The translations under genes were made by a program, and so were the position numbers. This document shows, piece after piece, positions 1 to 8,928 of a stretch of 50,048 nucleotides of DNA. Positions within the stretch are counted from its first letter, which is position 1; every line of letters begins with the position of its first letter. The DNA comes from an uncultured Bacteroidales bacterium (GTDB lineage: Bacteria; Bacteroidota; Bacteroidia; Bacteroidales; Bacteroidaceae): contig CACWTR010000015.1 in the NCBI GenBank assembly GCA_902763865.1, forward strand, positions 1 through 50,048. The letters run 5' to 3'. A model generated the notes under the pieces. The model searched no databases, was not told where the DNA came from, and worked only from the letters and a program-made list of their open reading frames with translations.

Positions 1-2
1 TG

Positions 3-473
3 GAGAAAGAAATTTCGAACTTACAGTCACAGGCTGGTGCGGAGGTTATCGACACACTCTTCCTCAGCAACGACCACGAAGGGCATATTTGGTGGACGGA
101 CATAGACAGTCGCTGCCCCACTCGAGCCAGTCTTGTTCGCGCTTCATCATCAGAGAAAAATTTTGCCTCACTTCACCGACGCATTCGCAAGTCCATTGAT
201 AATATTGTGAACTATCAAGCATGGACAGACGATGACACCGACGAAGACAGACGAATCTTCCTCAGTTGGACTGACGAACAGCAGCGGCTTCATGCCTACG
301 TCATCTACTTTATGACAGCTACTCACCATCTCATCATTGAACGGGCTGACGGTGAGGAGCCTGGCAGCATCTGCATCCCTCACTACAAGCAGAAGTGGTT
401 CAAAAGTCTATCTCGACGGGGCCAAGGAGTCCGTAGGGACGGAGGGGCTGGTCGGCAGCAGGGCCGGAGATGA
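3..473 (+). CDS. 3' part of an unrecognised protein gene (cut by window edge)
   Basis: An open frame enters from the left edge and runs about 156 codons to a TGA at 471-473. The translation has protein-like composition (acidic, with a Trp-rich stretch near LFLSNDHEGHIWWTD and another near LSWTDEQQRLHAYVIYF), but I do not recognise the family. The last 24 or so codons lie antisense to the end of the GH106 gene and look like reading-frame noise (RRGQGVRRDGGAGRQQGRR), so the original C-terminus may have been lost or extended. There is no signal of a mobile element at the junction. The call as a real gene rests on the uninterrupted frame and its contrast with the random-looking tail; the function is unknown. 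Confidence 0.5.
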   Translation, partial: EKEISNLQSQAGAEVIDTLFLSNDHEGHIWWTDIDSRCPTRASLVRASSSEKNFASLHRRIRKSIDNIVNYQAWTDDDTDEDRRIFLSWTDEQQRLHAYVIYFMTATHHLIIERADGEEPGSICIPHYKQKWFKSLSRRGQGVRRDGGAGRQQGRR

Positions 474-3400
474 CCCACGTGCGCCGCTCGTCGGGCGGCT
501 GGGCTGCATCGAAAATGAGCCGGTTCAGCCAGGTGCCGGTGACGCTGACCGTAAGCGTGTTGGAGCCGCGACGCAGATAGGGGGCGATGTCGGTCTGATA
601 GGGCGCTGCCCATAGCGTATCGACCACCTGACCGTTCAGGCTGACGACGGCAATGTCCTTCACCTCGCCAAGTCGGAGCAGGCAGGGACGGCCTCGCCTG
701 CGGCGGGAGAGGCGAAGGACGGTCTCGTAGGTGGCTGTTCCCGAGAAGGCGCGTCCCTCGTCGGTGAGCGGCAGGTCCTTCCAGGGTGCCAGCGTCGTCA
801 GCTGAAGCGGACGGTCGATGCCCCAGCCTTCGGGGAAGGTGAGGGTCCAGGATTCCGGCTGGGTGGTCGCAGTCCCGGAGGCGACGGGATGCGGGGAAGC
901 GGCCCGCTTGTCATGACGGAACACCAGGAAGAGCATTTCGCCCTGCCGGAGCTGAAGGCGGACACGGGTGTAGTCGCCGTCGGGCCGGGCATCGGCCAGC
1001 CGGATGCTGCCATCGACGGGGTTCCAGAGCTCGGCACGCCCTTGGCTGCGGACGGACACTTCGCCACTGAAGGATTGCTCCTGAAGAGGGCACATCATGT
1101 ACCAGTCTGCACCGTCGGCATGGCGATGCAGCCAGCGGAGGGAGGCGGTCTTCACGTCGGGGGACAGCCCCAGCTCCAGGAGCGACTGCCCCAGGAGGCG
1201 GATAGGCACGTCGCGCACGATGTGCAGCCCCCGGCTCTCCATCTCCTGCAGCAGGGCAACGGTCCGGGGAAGGAGACGGCGCGTCTGGGGAACCCATAGG
1301 ACATCGTAGGCAATGCCTTCGGGGGTGACGAAGCGTCCGTCCCGTGCCGTAATCCTGCCCAGCAGGGCATCGGTATTGCAGTAGTCAAACGCATAGCCCT
1401 CGGGGAAAGGGGCGTACTGGTCGGGCTTCTGCTCTATCTCGTCGCCAATGTACCAGAGGACCGTGCTGACGGGCTGTCCGCGCTCGAGCATGAAAGCGCA
1501 TCGGGCCAGGTAGGTGTTGAAGCTCTGCATGAAGGGCCACCACGTCTGTTTGCGTAGGAAGGGCGTACCGATAGCACCTCCGAAGGACGTGCCGGGGAAG
1601 TAGCGGTCGGCATCGGGATTGTGGGTGTAGGTGTGGAAGACGGTATGGGTGACGCCCTCGGCCATGTTCTGATTGGCTACTTCGCGCAAGGCACTCAGCG
1701 TCTCGTCCCATGTCAGATGGAAGGAGGTAAAGGATTCTGCCGACACGCGAGGCTTGCCATACATCCGTGCTGCTGAAGCTGTTAGGCGTATTGGCTTGTA
1801 GTTGTGATTCGCGAGCCAGTGGCTGAACGGCTGCCAGTATTCGGTCATGGGGACATCGGCATACTTGTAGTATTCCATCGGGTCGGCGGGGAAGATGTCG
1901 CCGGCTGCCGTCTCGTAGCTGACAGTCATGCCTTTCTCGTGAGCCAGGCGGGACATGAGGCCATAGAAGTTATCGGTGAAGAGCTCGCTGATGGTGCGGC
2001 GCCAGTCGGAGAGGAAACGGCTTGTCTGATTCCTGTCGCCGATGACCCAGCCGAAGATGGCAGGCATCCAGCGGACCATGTCATAGCTGCGGCGACGGCG
2101 GAACTCGCGAGCCATGTGGCGCGTCCAAGTCTGCGATGAGCACTCCCAACTGTCCATCAGCATGTTATCGACCAGTCCCTTCAGCGGTCCGTCGGTCAGC
2201 CTGCCGATATAGCTTTGGAACTGATAGGCAACAAAAGCCGAGTCGAGCTTGTTGACCTCCCATCCTGTTGCCTCGGCGGGTGCCGGACCGTTGCGTCGCC
2301 CGGTGTTGACATGCCCGATGCGCAGCACTGTCCATCGTCCATCGGGAAGCGAGCAGCACAGTCGTCCGTCGGGCTGCATCCGGTCCGTCAGGTCAATGAT
2401 GTCCGACTGACGAATGAAGCCGCTGCCGTCTTCGTTCATGTTCTCGGGCAGAGGCAGAAGCCAGCGCGACGTCCAGCCGGCCTCCATCTCCCAGTTGTGG
2501 CCTCGCGTGGCAGTGGAGAAGCGCAGGCGCGAGAGCTGCATTGGATGCCGGTTCGTGATTTCCAGGATATACTCGCCTCCTTCCGCCTGGTCGGGAAGGG
2601 AGAAGGTCATCGTCTTCTCCGTGTCCTGCCAGTTAGCATGCGGGAAGTCGGTGTCGAGCAGAACGGTTTGAAGGGGAGTCGTGATGCGCAGGTGAATGTC
2701 CGGCTGGACGCAGAACTCATGGTTGAAGCGGTCAATGGGGTTGAACTCAACGGAACGCACCTTGGCCGAGCCTTTTGTCTTGATACGGACGCGATGAACA
2801 GCCTCTCCCCGCTCCCCCGTAACGGGGAGAGCTTCGGTTCGAGCGGTTTCTATCGGCTCGAGCGTGAAGTTGAAGCCACGCTCGCCCCCCAGAAGCCTCT
2901 GCCATTCTTCCTGATGTTCGTCTGCCTCCACCTCTTCGATGCCGCAGTACTTGCCTGTGTCGCCCGCTGGAGTAGGGAATGCCAGCACGACGATGTCGCG
3001 CCAGTCGCGCCATTCCTCCTTCTGCGGAACAGGCAGTCCGACGTCTATCTCTCCGCCGTCGGTGTCCGTACGGGAATAGCTCAGATGGCGCATAGCCTGC
3101 TCGGGTTTAATCCACGGGCCGCCGCTCATGGCCCATCCCGGACAGGTCTGCAGGCTGAAGCGCAGCCCGAGGCGGTGAGCCTCTTCTGCCGTGTGACGGA
3201 CCAGCGATTCCCATTCGGGACTCAGACAATCGACATGCTCTTCCGTGCCGGGCCATTCCGCAGGTTCACCCACTTGGCCGTGGAAGAACTGGACGCCCTG
3301 GATGCCGGACGCAGCGATAGCCTCCAAGTCCTGCGTAATACCTTCGCGCCGGATATTGCTGCCCAGGAAGTGAAACCACGTCTCGGGATAGAATATGCGG

Positions 3401-3552
3401 GCAGGATGCAGGAAGGACTTGCTGTCTGCCTTGGAGAAAGGCCTTCGCAGCCCAGCCGTATCGGGCACACAGGGCACGCCTGCATGCAGCAAGGCACTGC
3501 ACCAGGCAGCGCTTGCCACAAGAAGCATCCGCAGGAAGCTGACACTCTTCAT
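400..3552 (-). CDS. Secreted GH106-type alpha-L-rhamnosidase
   Basis: About 1050 residues, the usual size for GH106 enzymes, which remove alpha-L-rhamnose from plant glycans such as rhamnogalacturonan. The start chosen (ATG at 3552) gives a signal peptide, MKSVSFLRMLLVASAAWCSA; a longer upstream frame only runs antisense-like into ackA. Family features seen: the N-terminal EGITQDLEAIAASGIQGVQ segment, the LQTCPGWAMSGGPWIKPEQ block, and a C-terminal galactose-binding-like fold with SLNGQVVDTLWAAPYQTDI and GSNTLTVSVTGTWLNRLI. The product probably acts in the periplasm or at the outer membrane. It follows ackA by 29 bp and may share its transcript. No SusC/SusD pair is adjacent in the window, so it is not obviously in a polysaccharide utilisation locus. 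Its 3' end overlaps the left-edge gene by 74 bp, tail to tail. Confidence 0.85.
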   Translation of the reverse strand: MKSVSFLRMLLVASAAWCSALLHAGVPCVPDTAGLRRPFSKADSKSFLHPARIFYPETWFHFLGSNIRREGITQDLEAIAASGIQGVQFFHGQVGEPAEWPGTEEHVDCLSPEWESLVRHTAEEAHRLGLRFSLQTCPGWAMSGGPWIKPEQAMRHLSYSRTDTDGGEIDVGLPVPQKEEWRDWRDIVVLAFPTPAGDTGKYCGIEEVEADEHQEEWQRLLGGERGFNFTLEPIETARTEALPVTGERGEAVHRVRIKTKGSAKVRSVEFNPIDRFNHEFCVQPDIHLRITTPLQTVLLDTDFPHANWQDTEKTMTFSLPDQAEGGEYILEITNRHPMQLSRLRFSTATRGHNWEMEAGWTSRWLLPLPENMNEDGSGFIRQSDIIDLTDRMQPDGRLCCSLPDGRWTVLRIGHVNTGRRNGPAPAEATGWEVNKLDSAFVAYQFQSYIGRLTDGPLKGLVDNMLMDSWECSSQTWTRHMAREFRRRRSYDMVRWMPAIFGWVIGDRNQTSRFLSDWRRTISELFTDNFYGLMSRLAHEKGMTVSYETAAGDIFPADPMEYYKYADVPMTEYWQPFSHWLANHNYKPIRLTASAARMYGKPRVSAESFTSFHLTWDETLSALREVANQNMAEGVTHTVFHTYTHNPDADRYFPGTSFGGAIGTPFLRKQTWWPFMQSFNTYLARCAFMLERGQPVSTVLWYIGDEIEQKPDQYAPFPEGYAFDYCNTDALLGRITARDGRFVTPEGIAYDVLWVPQTRRLLPRTVALLQEMESRGLHIVRDVPIRLLGQSLLELGLSPDVKTASLRWLHRHADGADWYMMCPLQEQSFSGEVSVRSQGRAELWNPVDGSIRLADARPDGDYTRVRLQLRQGEMLFLVFRHDKRAASPHPVASGTATTQPESWTLTFPEGWGIDRPLQLTTLAPWKDLPLTDEGRAFSGTATYETVLRLSRRRRGRPCLLRLGEVKDIAVVSLNGQVVDTLWAAPYQTDIAPYLRRGSNTLTVSVTGTWLNRLIFDAAQPPDERRTWVISGPAADQPLRPYGLLGPVEIDF

Positions 3553-3581
3553 CTGCACAGGGGTGGATTGGTAGGTAGCGT

Positions 3582-4772
3582 TCAGCAGAGTGCCTGCGTG
3601 TCGAGGGCTATCATGAGTTCCTCGTCGGTGGGGATGCAGCAGACGGTGACAGGGCTGTCGTCGGTGCTGAGGACGGCTTCCGTGGCGCGGCAGCTGCGGT
3701 TCCTCGTCTGGTCCATCTTGACACCCATGTACTCGAGGCCACTGGTGGCTCCTTCGCGCACTTCCCACTGGTTCTCGCCTGCTCCGCCGGTGAAGAGGAT
3801 GATATCGACGCCCCCCATTGCAGCGGCGTATGCGCCGATGTACTTCTTGATGCGGTAGGTGTACATTTCCTTGGCGAGACGTGCCTTGTCGTTGCCCGAG
3901 GCGATGCCGGCCAGGATATCGCGGAAGTCGCTGCTCAGCTCGCTCACGCCTGCCAGTCCCGACTTCTTGTTCAGCAGGTCGGAGAGGCCGTGGGTGTCGA
4001 GCTGGAGCTTGTCCATGAGGAAGGTGACAGCACCGGCATCGATGTCGCCGCTGCGGGTGCCCATGATGAGTCCCTCGAGGGGCGTAAGTCCCATAGAGGT
4101 GTCAACGCACTTGCCGTACTTGACGGCTGCAATGGAGGCTCCGTTGCCGATGTGACAGGTGATGATGCGTTTCTCCTCGGCCTTGACGCCAAGGAATTCG
4201 CAGACACGCTGGCTGACGTAGCGGTGACTCGTGCCGTGGAATCCGTAGCGACGTACGCCGTACTTCTTGTAGAGCTCGTAGGGCAGAGCATACATATAGG
4301 CGTAGTCGGGCATGGTCTGGTGGAAGGCGGTGTCGAAGACTCCCACCTGCGGGATGTCGGGCAGGAGGGCTTTCACGGCGTTCACGCCCTTGATGTTGGC
4401 CGGGTTGTGGAGCGGGGCCAGGTCGTTGCAGGCGGCGAAGGCTTCCATGACTTCGGGGGTGAGGCGCACCGATTGGTTGAAACGCTCGCCACCGTGCACC
4501 ATGCGATGGCCGACGGCATCCAATTCATTGAGACTGCCGAGCACGGCATAGGGGCCACTGGTCAGCACCTCAAAGATGAACTGTACGCCGGCGGTGTGCT
4601 CATCGACGGGACGCTGCATCTTGTGCTTCTCGCCGTTCAGCTTGATAGTAATAAACGAATCGGGCAGCCCAATCTTTTCGATGCCGCCGCTGGTAATGAC
4701 CGACCGGTCATCCATGTCGTAAAGTGCATATTTAATGGAACTGCTGCCGCAGTTGAGAACAAGTATCTTCAT
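3582..4772 (-). CDS. ackA: Acetate kinase
   Basis: A 396-residue cytoplasmic enzyme that makes ATP and acetate from acetyl phosphate and ADP. The start at 4772 gives the canonical beginning MKILVLNCGSSSIKYALYD; an ATG 15 bp upstream would add MLKCQ and is less likely. Motifs seen: NCGSSSIK at the N-terminus, GHRMVHGGERF, the HIGNGAS phosphate-binding turn and TGGAGEN near the C-terminus. The gene lies directly downstream of pta, 80 bp away, giving the standard acetate-forming pathway from acetyl-CoA. The gap between them holds only AT-rich microrepeats. Length and motifs are normal for the family. Confidence 0.97.
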   Translation of the reverse strand: MKILVLNCGSSSIKYALYDMDDRSVITSGGIEKIGLPDSFITIKLNGEKHKMQRPVDEHTAGVQFIFEVLTSGPYAVLGSLNELDAVGHRMVHGGERFNQSVRLTPEVMEAFAACNDLAPLHNPANIKGVNAVKALLPDIPQVGVFDTAFHQTMPDYAYMYALPYELYKKYGVRRYGFHGTSHRYVSQRVCEFLGVKAEEKRIITCHIGNGASIAAVKYGKCVDTSMGLTPLEGLIMGTRSGDIDAGAVTFLMDKLQLDTHGLSDLLNKKSGLAGVSELSSDFRDILAGIASGNDKARLAKEMYTYRIKKYIGAYAAAMGGVDIILFTGGAGENQWEVREGATSGLEYMGVKMDQTRNRSCRATEAVLSTDDSPVTVCCIPTDEELMIALDTQALC

Positions 4773-4852
4773 TTGACATTTTAACAATTTGACAATTATT
4801 CAATTTGAGAATTTAACGATTTGACAATTATACGATTCGACAATTCCTCCCC
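4773..4852. repeat. AT-rich microrepeats between ackA and pta
   Basis: The 80-bp gap consists largely of imperfect copies of TTTGACAATT and variants (TTTGACATT, TTTGACAATTAT, TTTGAGAATT, GATTTGACAATTAT, GATTCGACAATT) at intervals of roughly 8 to 18 bp. Similar ATG- or TAG-rich microrepeats occupy other gaps in the window (26036-26105 and 31975-32071). No promoter or terminator is obvious inside. Confidence 0.7.
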
Positions 4853-5860
4853 TTACTTTGCATCTTGTGCTTGGCAGGAGGTGATGGCTATCATCTTGTA
4901 GATGTCATCGACGGAGCAGCCGCGGCTGAGGTCGTTGACGGGACGTGCTATGCCCTGCAGGATGGGGCCGATGGCTTCGGCTCCGGCCAGGCGCTGCACA
5001 AGTTTGTAGCCAATGTTGCCCACTTCGAGGCAGGGCACGACCAGCACGTTGGCACGACCAGCGATGTGGCTGCCGGGGGCTTTCTTGGCTCCTACGCTTG
5101 GCACGAGGGCTGCATCAGCCTGCAACTCACCGTCAATCTGGAGCGTGGGGTCCATCTCCTTTGCGCGTCGGGTTGCCTCGACCACCTTATCCACGACCTC
5201 GTGGCTGGCGCTGCCCTTGGTGCTGAAACTGAGCATTGCCACGCGAGGCTCGCTGAAACCGGCTACGCTGCGGGCCGTCTGAGCCGTGCAGACTGCTATC
5301 TGTGCCAGCTGGTTGGCATCGGGCATCGGGGTGACAGCCACATCGCCCATGACGAGCACACCTTCCTCGCCATACTCCTTGGCCGGAGTTATCATCAGCA
5401 TTGCGCCGCTGACACAGCTGACGCCCGGTGCACACTTGATAATCTGAAGGGCAGGGCGGAGAGTGTCGCCCGTAGTGGAGAGCGCACCGGAGATTTGTCC
5501 GTCGGCATCGCCGTTCTTGATGATGAGGCAACCGTAATAGAGGGGATCGGACACCTTGGCGCGAGCTTCTTCTTCGGTCATGCCTTTGTTCTTGCGCAGG
5601 TTGTAGAGAAGTTGCACGTATGTCTCTGTTTTCTCGCTCGTCCGGGGATCGATGATGGTGGCTTTGTCAATGTTCTTGAGCCCAAGCTTTTCGGCAAGGG
5701 CGAAGATGTCGTTTTTTGAACCGATGAGGATGATGTCGGCCAGGTCGTCGGCCAGTGCCATGTCGGCAGCCGTCAAGGTTCGCTCTTCAAGGCTCTCCGG
5801 CAGCACAATGCGTTGCTTGCAGGACTTGGCCCGAGCGATGATTTGTTCCATTAGTGACAT
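4853..5860 (-). CDS. pta: Phosphate acetyltransferase
   Basis: A 335-residue short-form Pta, which converts acetyl-CoA and phosphate to acetyl phosphate and CoA in the cytoplasm. The protein starts MSLMEQIIARAKSCKQRIVL and shows the family blocks RIVLPESLEERTLTAADMA, DGQISGALSTTGDTLRPAL and GSHIAGRANVLVVPCLEVGN. It lacks the N-terminal regulatory extension of the long enterobacterial form. ackA follows it on the same strand. The 89-bp gap upstream, after cdaA, shows no good TAnnTTTG element, so transcription may continue from folP-cdaA. Confidence 0.96.
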   Translation of the reverse strand: MSLMEQIIARAKSCKQRIVLPESLEERTLTAADMALADDLADIILIGSKNDIFALAEKLGLKNIDKATIIDPRTSEKTETYVQLLYNLRKNKGMTEEEARAKVSDPLYYGCLIIKNGDADGQISGALSTTGDTLRPALQIIKCAPGVSCVSGAMLMITPAKEYGEEGVLVMGDVAVTPMPDANQLAQIAVCTAQTARSVAGFSEPRVAMLSFSTKGSASHEVVDKVVEATRRAKEMDPTLQIDGELQADAALVPSVGAKKAPGSHIAGRANVLVVPCLEVGNIGYKLVQRLAGAEAIGPILQGIARPVNDLSRGCSVDDIYKMIAITSCQAQDAK

Positions 5861-5949
5861 GATGGTGTTTGTTAGTGTTGTGATTGTTGTATAGAGATTA
5901 ATTATTCTTTCTTCAATGATTTTGTGGAAAGCTTCGCGCCGGAAAAGGC

Positions 5950-6729
5950 TCAGAACTTTCCCTTCATGAGCAGCGTCTCGAGTTCTTCGGCTGTGATATG
6001 GGCGCGAAGCATGTCAGCGTATGCCGCACTGATGTTGCCGGTTTCCTCGCTGACAACGATAGCCAAAGCATCGGTCTCCTTGCTGATGCCCTTTGCGGCA
6101 CGATGTCGGAGTCCAAATTCTTTGGGGATGTCGAGGTCGTGACTGATAGGCAGGATGCAGGCTGCTGCGGCTATCCTGCCTTTTGCCACAATCATGGCAC
6201 CGTCGTGAAGCGGACTGTTCTTGAAGAAGATATTTTCGATGAGTCGCTGGGTTATCTTGCCATCGACCTCTTCTCCGGTACGGATGAACTCGCCTAAGGG
6301 AAGGTCGTTCTGCAGCACGATGAGCGCTCCGACCCGTTGCTTGCTCATGTTCATGCATGCCATCACGATAGGGAAGATGGTTTCGCGTTCATATCGGAAC
6401 TCGCCGGTCTGCTTGTGCTTATCCAGACGGAAGAAGCGGAGGAAACGATGGGCTTGCTCTCTGGCTCCAAGATTGTAGAAGAAGCGACGGATGTCTTCCT
6501 GGAAGAGGATGATGATGGCAAGGACGCCTACACTGACCAGCTGGTCGAGGATTCCACCAAGCAGTTTCATCTCCAACACCTTGCTGATAATAATCCAGCC
6601 GCTGATGAAAAGCAGTACACCATAGAAGATGTTCACAGAGCGCGACTGCTTCATCAGCTTATAGCAGTAGAAAAGCACGACCGCTACAAGAAAGATGTCT
6701 ATTATGTCCTTGAAGCTAATGTTTGGCAC
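5950..6729 (-). CDS. cdaA: Diadenylate cyclase (c-di-AMP synthase)
   Basis: A 259-residue membrane-anchored cyclase that joins two ATP to make c-di-AMP, a second messenger for osmotic and cell-wall control. There are three hydrophobic segments in the first 80 residues (about 10-24, 34-50 and 63-77), then the DAC domain with the catalytic DGA at residues 176-178 and RHRAA at 208-212. Both diagnostic motifs are intact. It starts 6 bp after the folP stop, an arrangement consistent with one operon. In Firmicutes cdaA sits with a YbbR-type regulator; no such gene is next to it here. Confidence 0.95.
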   Translation of the reverse strand: MPNISFKDIIDIFLVAVVLFYCYKLMKQSRSVNIFYGVLLFISGWIIISKVLEMKLLGGILDQLVSVGVLAIIILFQEDIRRFFYNLGAREQAHRFLRFFRLDKHKQTGEFRYERETIFPIVMACMNMSKQRVGALIVLQNDLPLGEFIRTGEEVDGKITQRLIENIFFKNSPLHDGAMIVAKGRIAAAACILPISHDLDIPKEFGLRHRAAKGISKETDALAIVVSEETGNISAAYADMLRAHITAEELETLLMKGKF

Positions 6730-6735
6730 CTTGGG

Positions 6736-7563
6736 TTAGTTCTTAATAAATAAGTTTAGAATTTGGATACACTCCCTTGCCTCCTTCACCTCGTGGACCC
6801 TAAGAATATGTGCACCCTTCTGCAAGGCAATAGTATGAAGCACCGTCGTACCGTTGAGGGCTTCGTCGGGCGTAGTCCCCAGCAATTTGTATATCATGCT
6901 CTTGTGACTAACTCCGACAAGCAGGGGCAGATGAAATTCGTGGAGGACATCCAGGTTCCGCATGAGGATGTAGTTCTGCTCGAGTGTCTTGTTGAAACCA
7001 AATCCAGGGTCGAGGATAATGTCGCAGACGCCCATTTCGTGGAGTGCCTCGATGTTGCTTCCCATGTCTCTGAAGAACTGTGCCATGTAGGCAGCGTCGT
7101 CCGTGTGGGGAATAGGAGCATTGTGCGTCAGGACGTAGGGCACACCAAGTTTGGCAACTGTTGCAAACATATTGCAGTCCAGAGTGCCTCCGCTGATGTC
7201 GTTGACAATCTGTACGCCGAATTCCTCGACACACATTCGAGCCACATCTGCCCTGAACGTATCAACACTGACGATGCTTTGGGGGGCTTCTCTACGGACA
7301 ACGGCCAGTGCCGCGCGAAGCCTCTGCATCTCTTCCTTCTCGTCCGGCGGCGTGTAGCCGGGACGTGTGGAACAGGCACCGACGTCCAGTATCGCAGCAC
7401 CCTCGGAAAGCATCTGGCGGGTACGCATACGTATGGAGTCGGCTCCTTCGTGGTGCTGATAGAAGGAGTCGGGGGTGGCGTTGAGGATGCCCATGACGAT
7501 TGGACTGTCCAGCGTAAGCAATTCGCCGCCGATGTTAATGCTGTATGTTGATGCTGTCTGCAC
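6736..7563 (-). CDS. folP: Dihydropteroate synthase
   Basis: A 275-residue folate enzyme that condenses p-aminobenzoate with dihydropterin pyrophosphate; target of sulfonamides. Motifs seen: MGILNATPDSF (loop 1), NDISGG, DPGFGFNKT, VGVSHKSMI and a terminal RVHEV. The start at 7563 has a -7-type promoter element 20 bp upstream (7584-7591). It is the first gene of the leftward folP-cdaA cluster and is divergent from the OmpA-family gene at 7792. Confidence 0.97.
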   Translation of the reverse strand: MQTASTYSINIGGELLTLDSPIVMGILNATPDSFYQHHEGADSIRMRTRQMLSEGAAILDVGACSTRPGYTPPDEKEEMQRLRAALAVVRREAPQSIVSVDTFRADVARMCVEEFGVQIVNDISGGTLDCNMFATVAKLGVPYVLTHNAPIPHTDDAAYMAQFFRDMGSNIEALHEMGVCDIILDPGFGFNKTLEQNYILMRNLDVLHEFHLPLLVGVSHKSMIYKLLGTTPDEALNGTTVLHTIALQKGAHILRVHEVKEARECIQILNLFIKN

Positions 7564-7583
7564 CTTTTGTCTGAAAAGTCAGG

Positions 7584-7591
7584 CAAAGGTA
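7584..7591 (-). promoter_or_regulatory. Probable folP promoter (-7 element)
   Basis: On the minus strand this reads TACCTTTG, matching the Bacteroidetes TAnnTTTG -7 element, about 20 nt ahead of the folP start codon. No good TTTG is found at the usual 19-21 bp upstream; the region there is very AT-rich. Confidence 0.55.
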
Positions 7592-7728
7592 CTAATTATA
7601 ATTTATAATAATGTATAGGAATCCAAAGAAAAAGTGACAAAAGGACGTTTTTGTAACGGAAAGTAGCGAAAGCTCGCATATAAACAATACGTGAACAGCA
7701 ACCAGAAGGAATGTTTTGAAGAAGAATG

Positions 7729-7760
7729 TTTGGCTGTTTCACAAAAAAATCATACCTTTG
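7729..7760 (+). promoter_or_regulatory. Promoter of the OmpA/ABC importer operon
   Basis: TTTG at 7729-7732, a 20-bp spacer, then TACCTTTG at 7753-7760: a full match to the Bacteroidetes primary sigma-factor consensus. The start codon of the first gene is 31 bp further on. No cobalamin riboswitch or clear Fur-like palindrome was seen in the short leader. Confidence 0.8.
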
Positions 7761-7791
7761 TCGCAATTAAGCGTTAAAACAAATAACAGAT

Positions 7792-8928
7792 ATGAACCGA
7801 ATCAAGCAATTTTATGCCGTCCTCCTTGCAATGCTTAGCCTTGCAGCAACGGCAAATGCACAAGATGAGAGCAAGAGGACAGTCAACTACCCGCAAATCT
7901 TTGTCGGTGTGCATGGTGGCGCACAGACCACGCTGACCGACTACAACAATTGGCAGCTGGTTACTCCGGTCACGAGTCTCAGCGTCGGCTCGTTCTTCAC
8001 ACCCGTTGTCGGTGCACGTCTGAACGTGGGCGGCATCTGGAACAAGGGCGGATACTACGATGCGACAGACGACTTCAAGTACAAATACAAGTTCCTAACG
8101 ACCGACTTGGACTTGATGTTTAATCTCGTCACTCTCTTTGGCAAGAAGAGTTACTACCCCATGAACGTCTATTTGATTGGTGGCTTCGGCTTCAACTATG
8201 CATGGGACAACGGAGAAGCCTTTGCCCGCAAGGACGACAAGCTGCCCCTTGCCTACGAGTATGACCGCTTCAGCCACAACGCAAGAGTTGGCTTGCAGTT
8301 CGACTATAACGTCTCAAAACACGTGGGAATTAACCTGGAAGTCACTGCAAACAACCTGAGTGACCGCTACAACAGCAAGATAAACGGGAAAGGCGACTGG
8401 CAGATCATGGCCCAGCTCGGTGTGGCCTACAAATTTGCAGCCAAGAAAGCGAAGAAAGTCGTAGAGGAAGAAGAAGTATGGGAAACACGCATGGACACGA
8501 TCTGGTACGACGATGCTGTCTTCACGCCTCGCGTCGAGGACGGCAAGGCAGCATGGAATGTCTTCTACAAGATTCGTGAGAGTGACTTCGAGGCAGACGA
8601 ACAACTGGCTGCAATCGGTGCATTCCTGAAGAACCATCGCGAGTGCACGGTCGATGTCAAGTCCTATGCCGACGTCGAAACGGGCAACCCCAAGATCAAC
8701 ATGGAATACTCCCGCCAGCGTTGCGAGAAAGCTGTCAAGGCTCTGACCGATGCAGGGGTACCGTCTTCCTCGATTACATCGAGTTACTATGGCGACACCA
8801 TACAGCCTTTTGCCGATAATGACATGAACCGAGTCACCATCATTGTGGCAACGGGACTGAAGGACATCAACCAAAAGGACATGGTGAAGAAGTTCAGGAC
8901 CAAGGAAGTGCGCTACAGAGTGAGATGA
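7792..8928 (+). CDS. OmpA-family outer-membrane protein
   Basis: A 378-residue exported protein. Residues 1-23 are a signal peptide ending ANAQ. An aromatic-rich beta-barrel region follows (about residues 30-215, with GVHGGAQTTLTDYNNWQ and YPMNVYLIGGFGFNYAWDN), then an OmpA-like peptidoglycan-binding domain from about residue 255 to 370 (EYSRQRCEKAVKALTDAGV, DMNRVTIIV). The last four bases overlap the start codon of the next gene (ATGA), so it is translationally coupled to the substrate-binding lipoprotein. That coupling suggests, by inference only, a role in envelope anchoring or as a porin-like partner for the importer; it is not a TonB-dependent receptor. Confidence 0.85.
   Translation: MNRIKQFYAVLLAMLSLAATANAQDESKRTVNYPQIFVGVHGGAQTTLTDYNNWQLVTPVTSLSVGSFFTPVVGARLNVGGIWNKGGYYDATDDFKYKYKFLTTDLDLMFNLVTLFGKKSYYPMNVYLIGGFGFNYAWDNGEAFARKDDKLPLAYEYDRFSHNARVGLQFDYNVSKHVGINLEVTANNLSDRYNSKINGKGDWQIMAQLGVAYKFAAKKAKKVVEEEEVWETRMDTIWYDDAVFTPRVEDGKAAWNVFYKIRESDFEADEQLAAIGAFLKNHRECTVDVKSYADVETGNPKINMEYSRQRCEKAVKALTDAGVPSSSITSSYYGDTIQPFADNDMNRVTIIVATGLKDINQKDMVKKFRTKEVRYRVR

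Noticed and set aside
7564-7791. Cobalamin riboswitch upstream of the importer operon
   Set aside because: No B12-box-like sequence or suitable fold was seen, and the promoter lies only 31 bp from the start codon.
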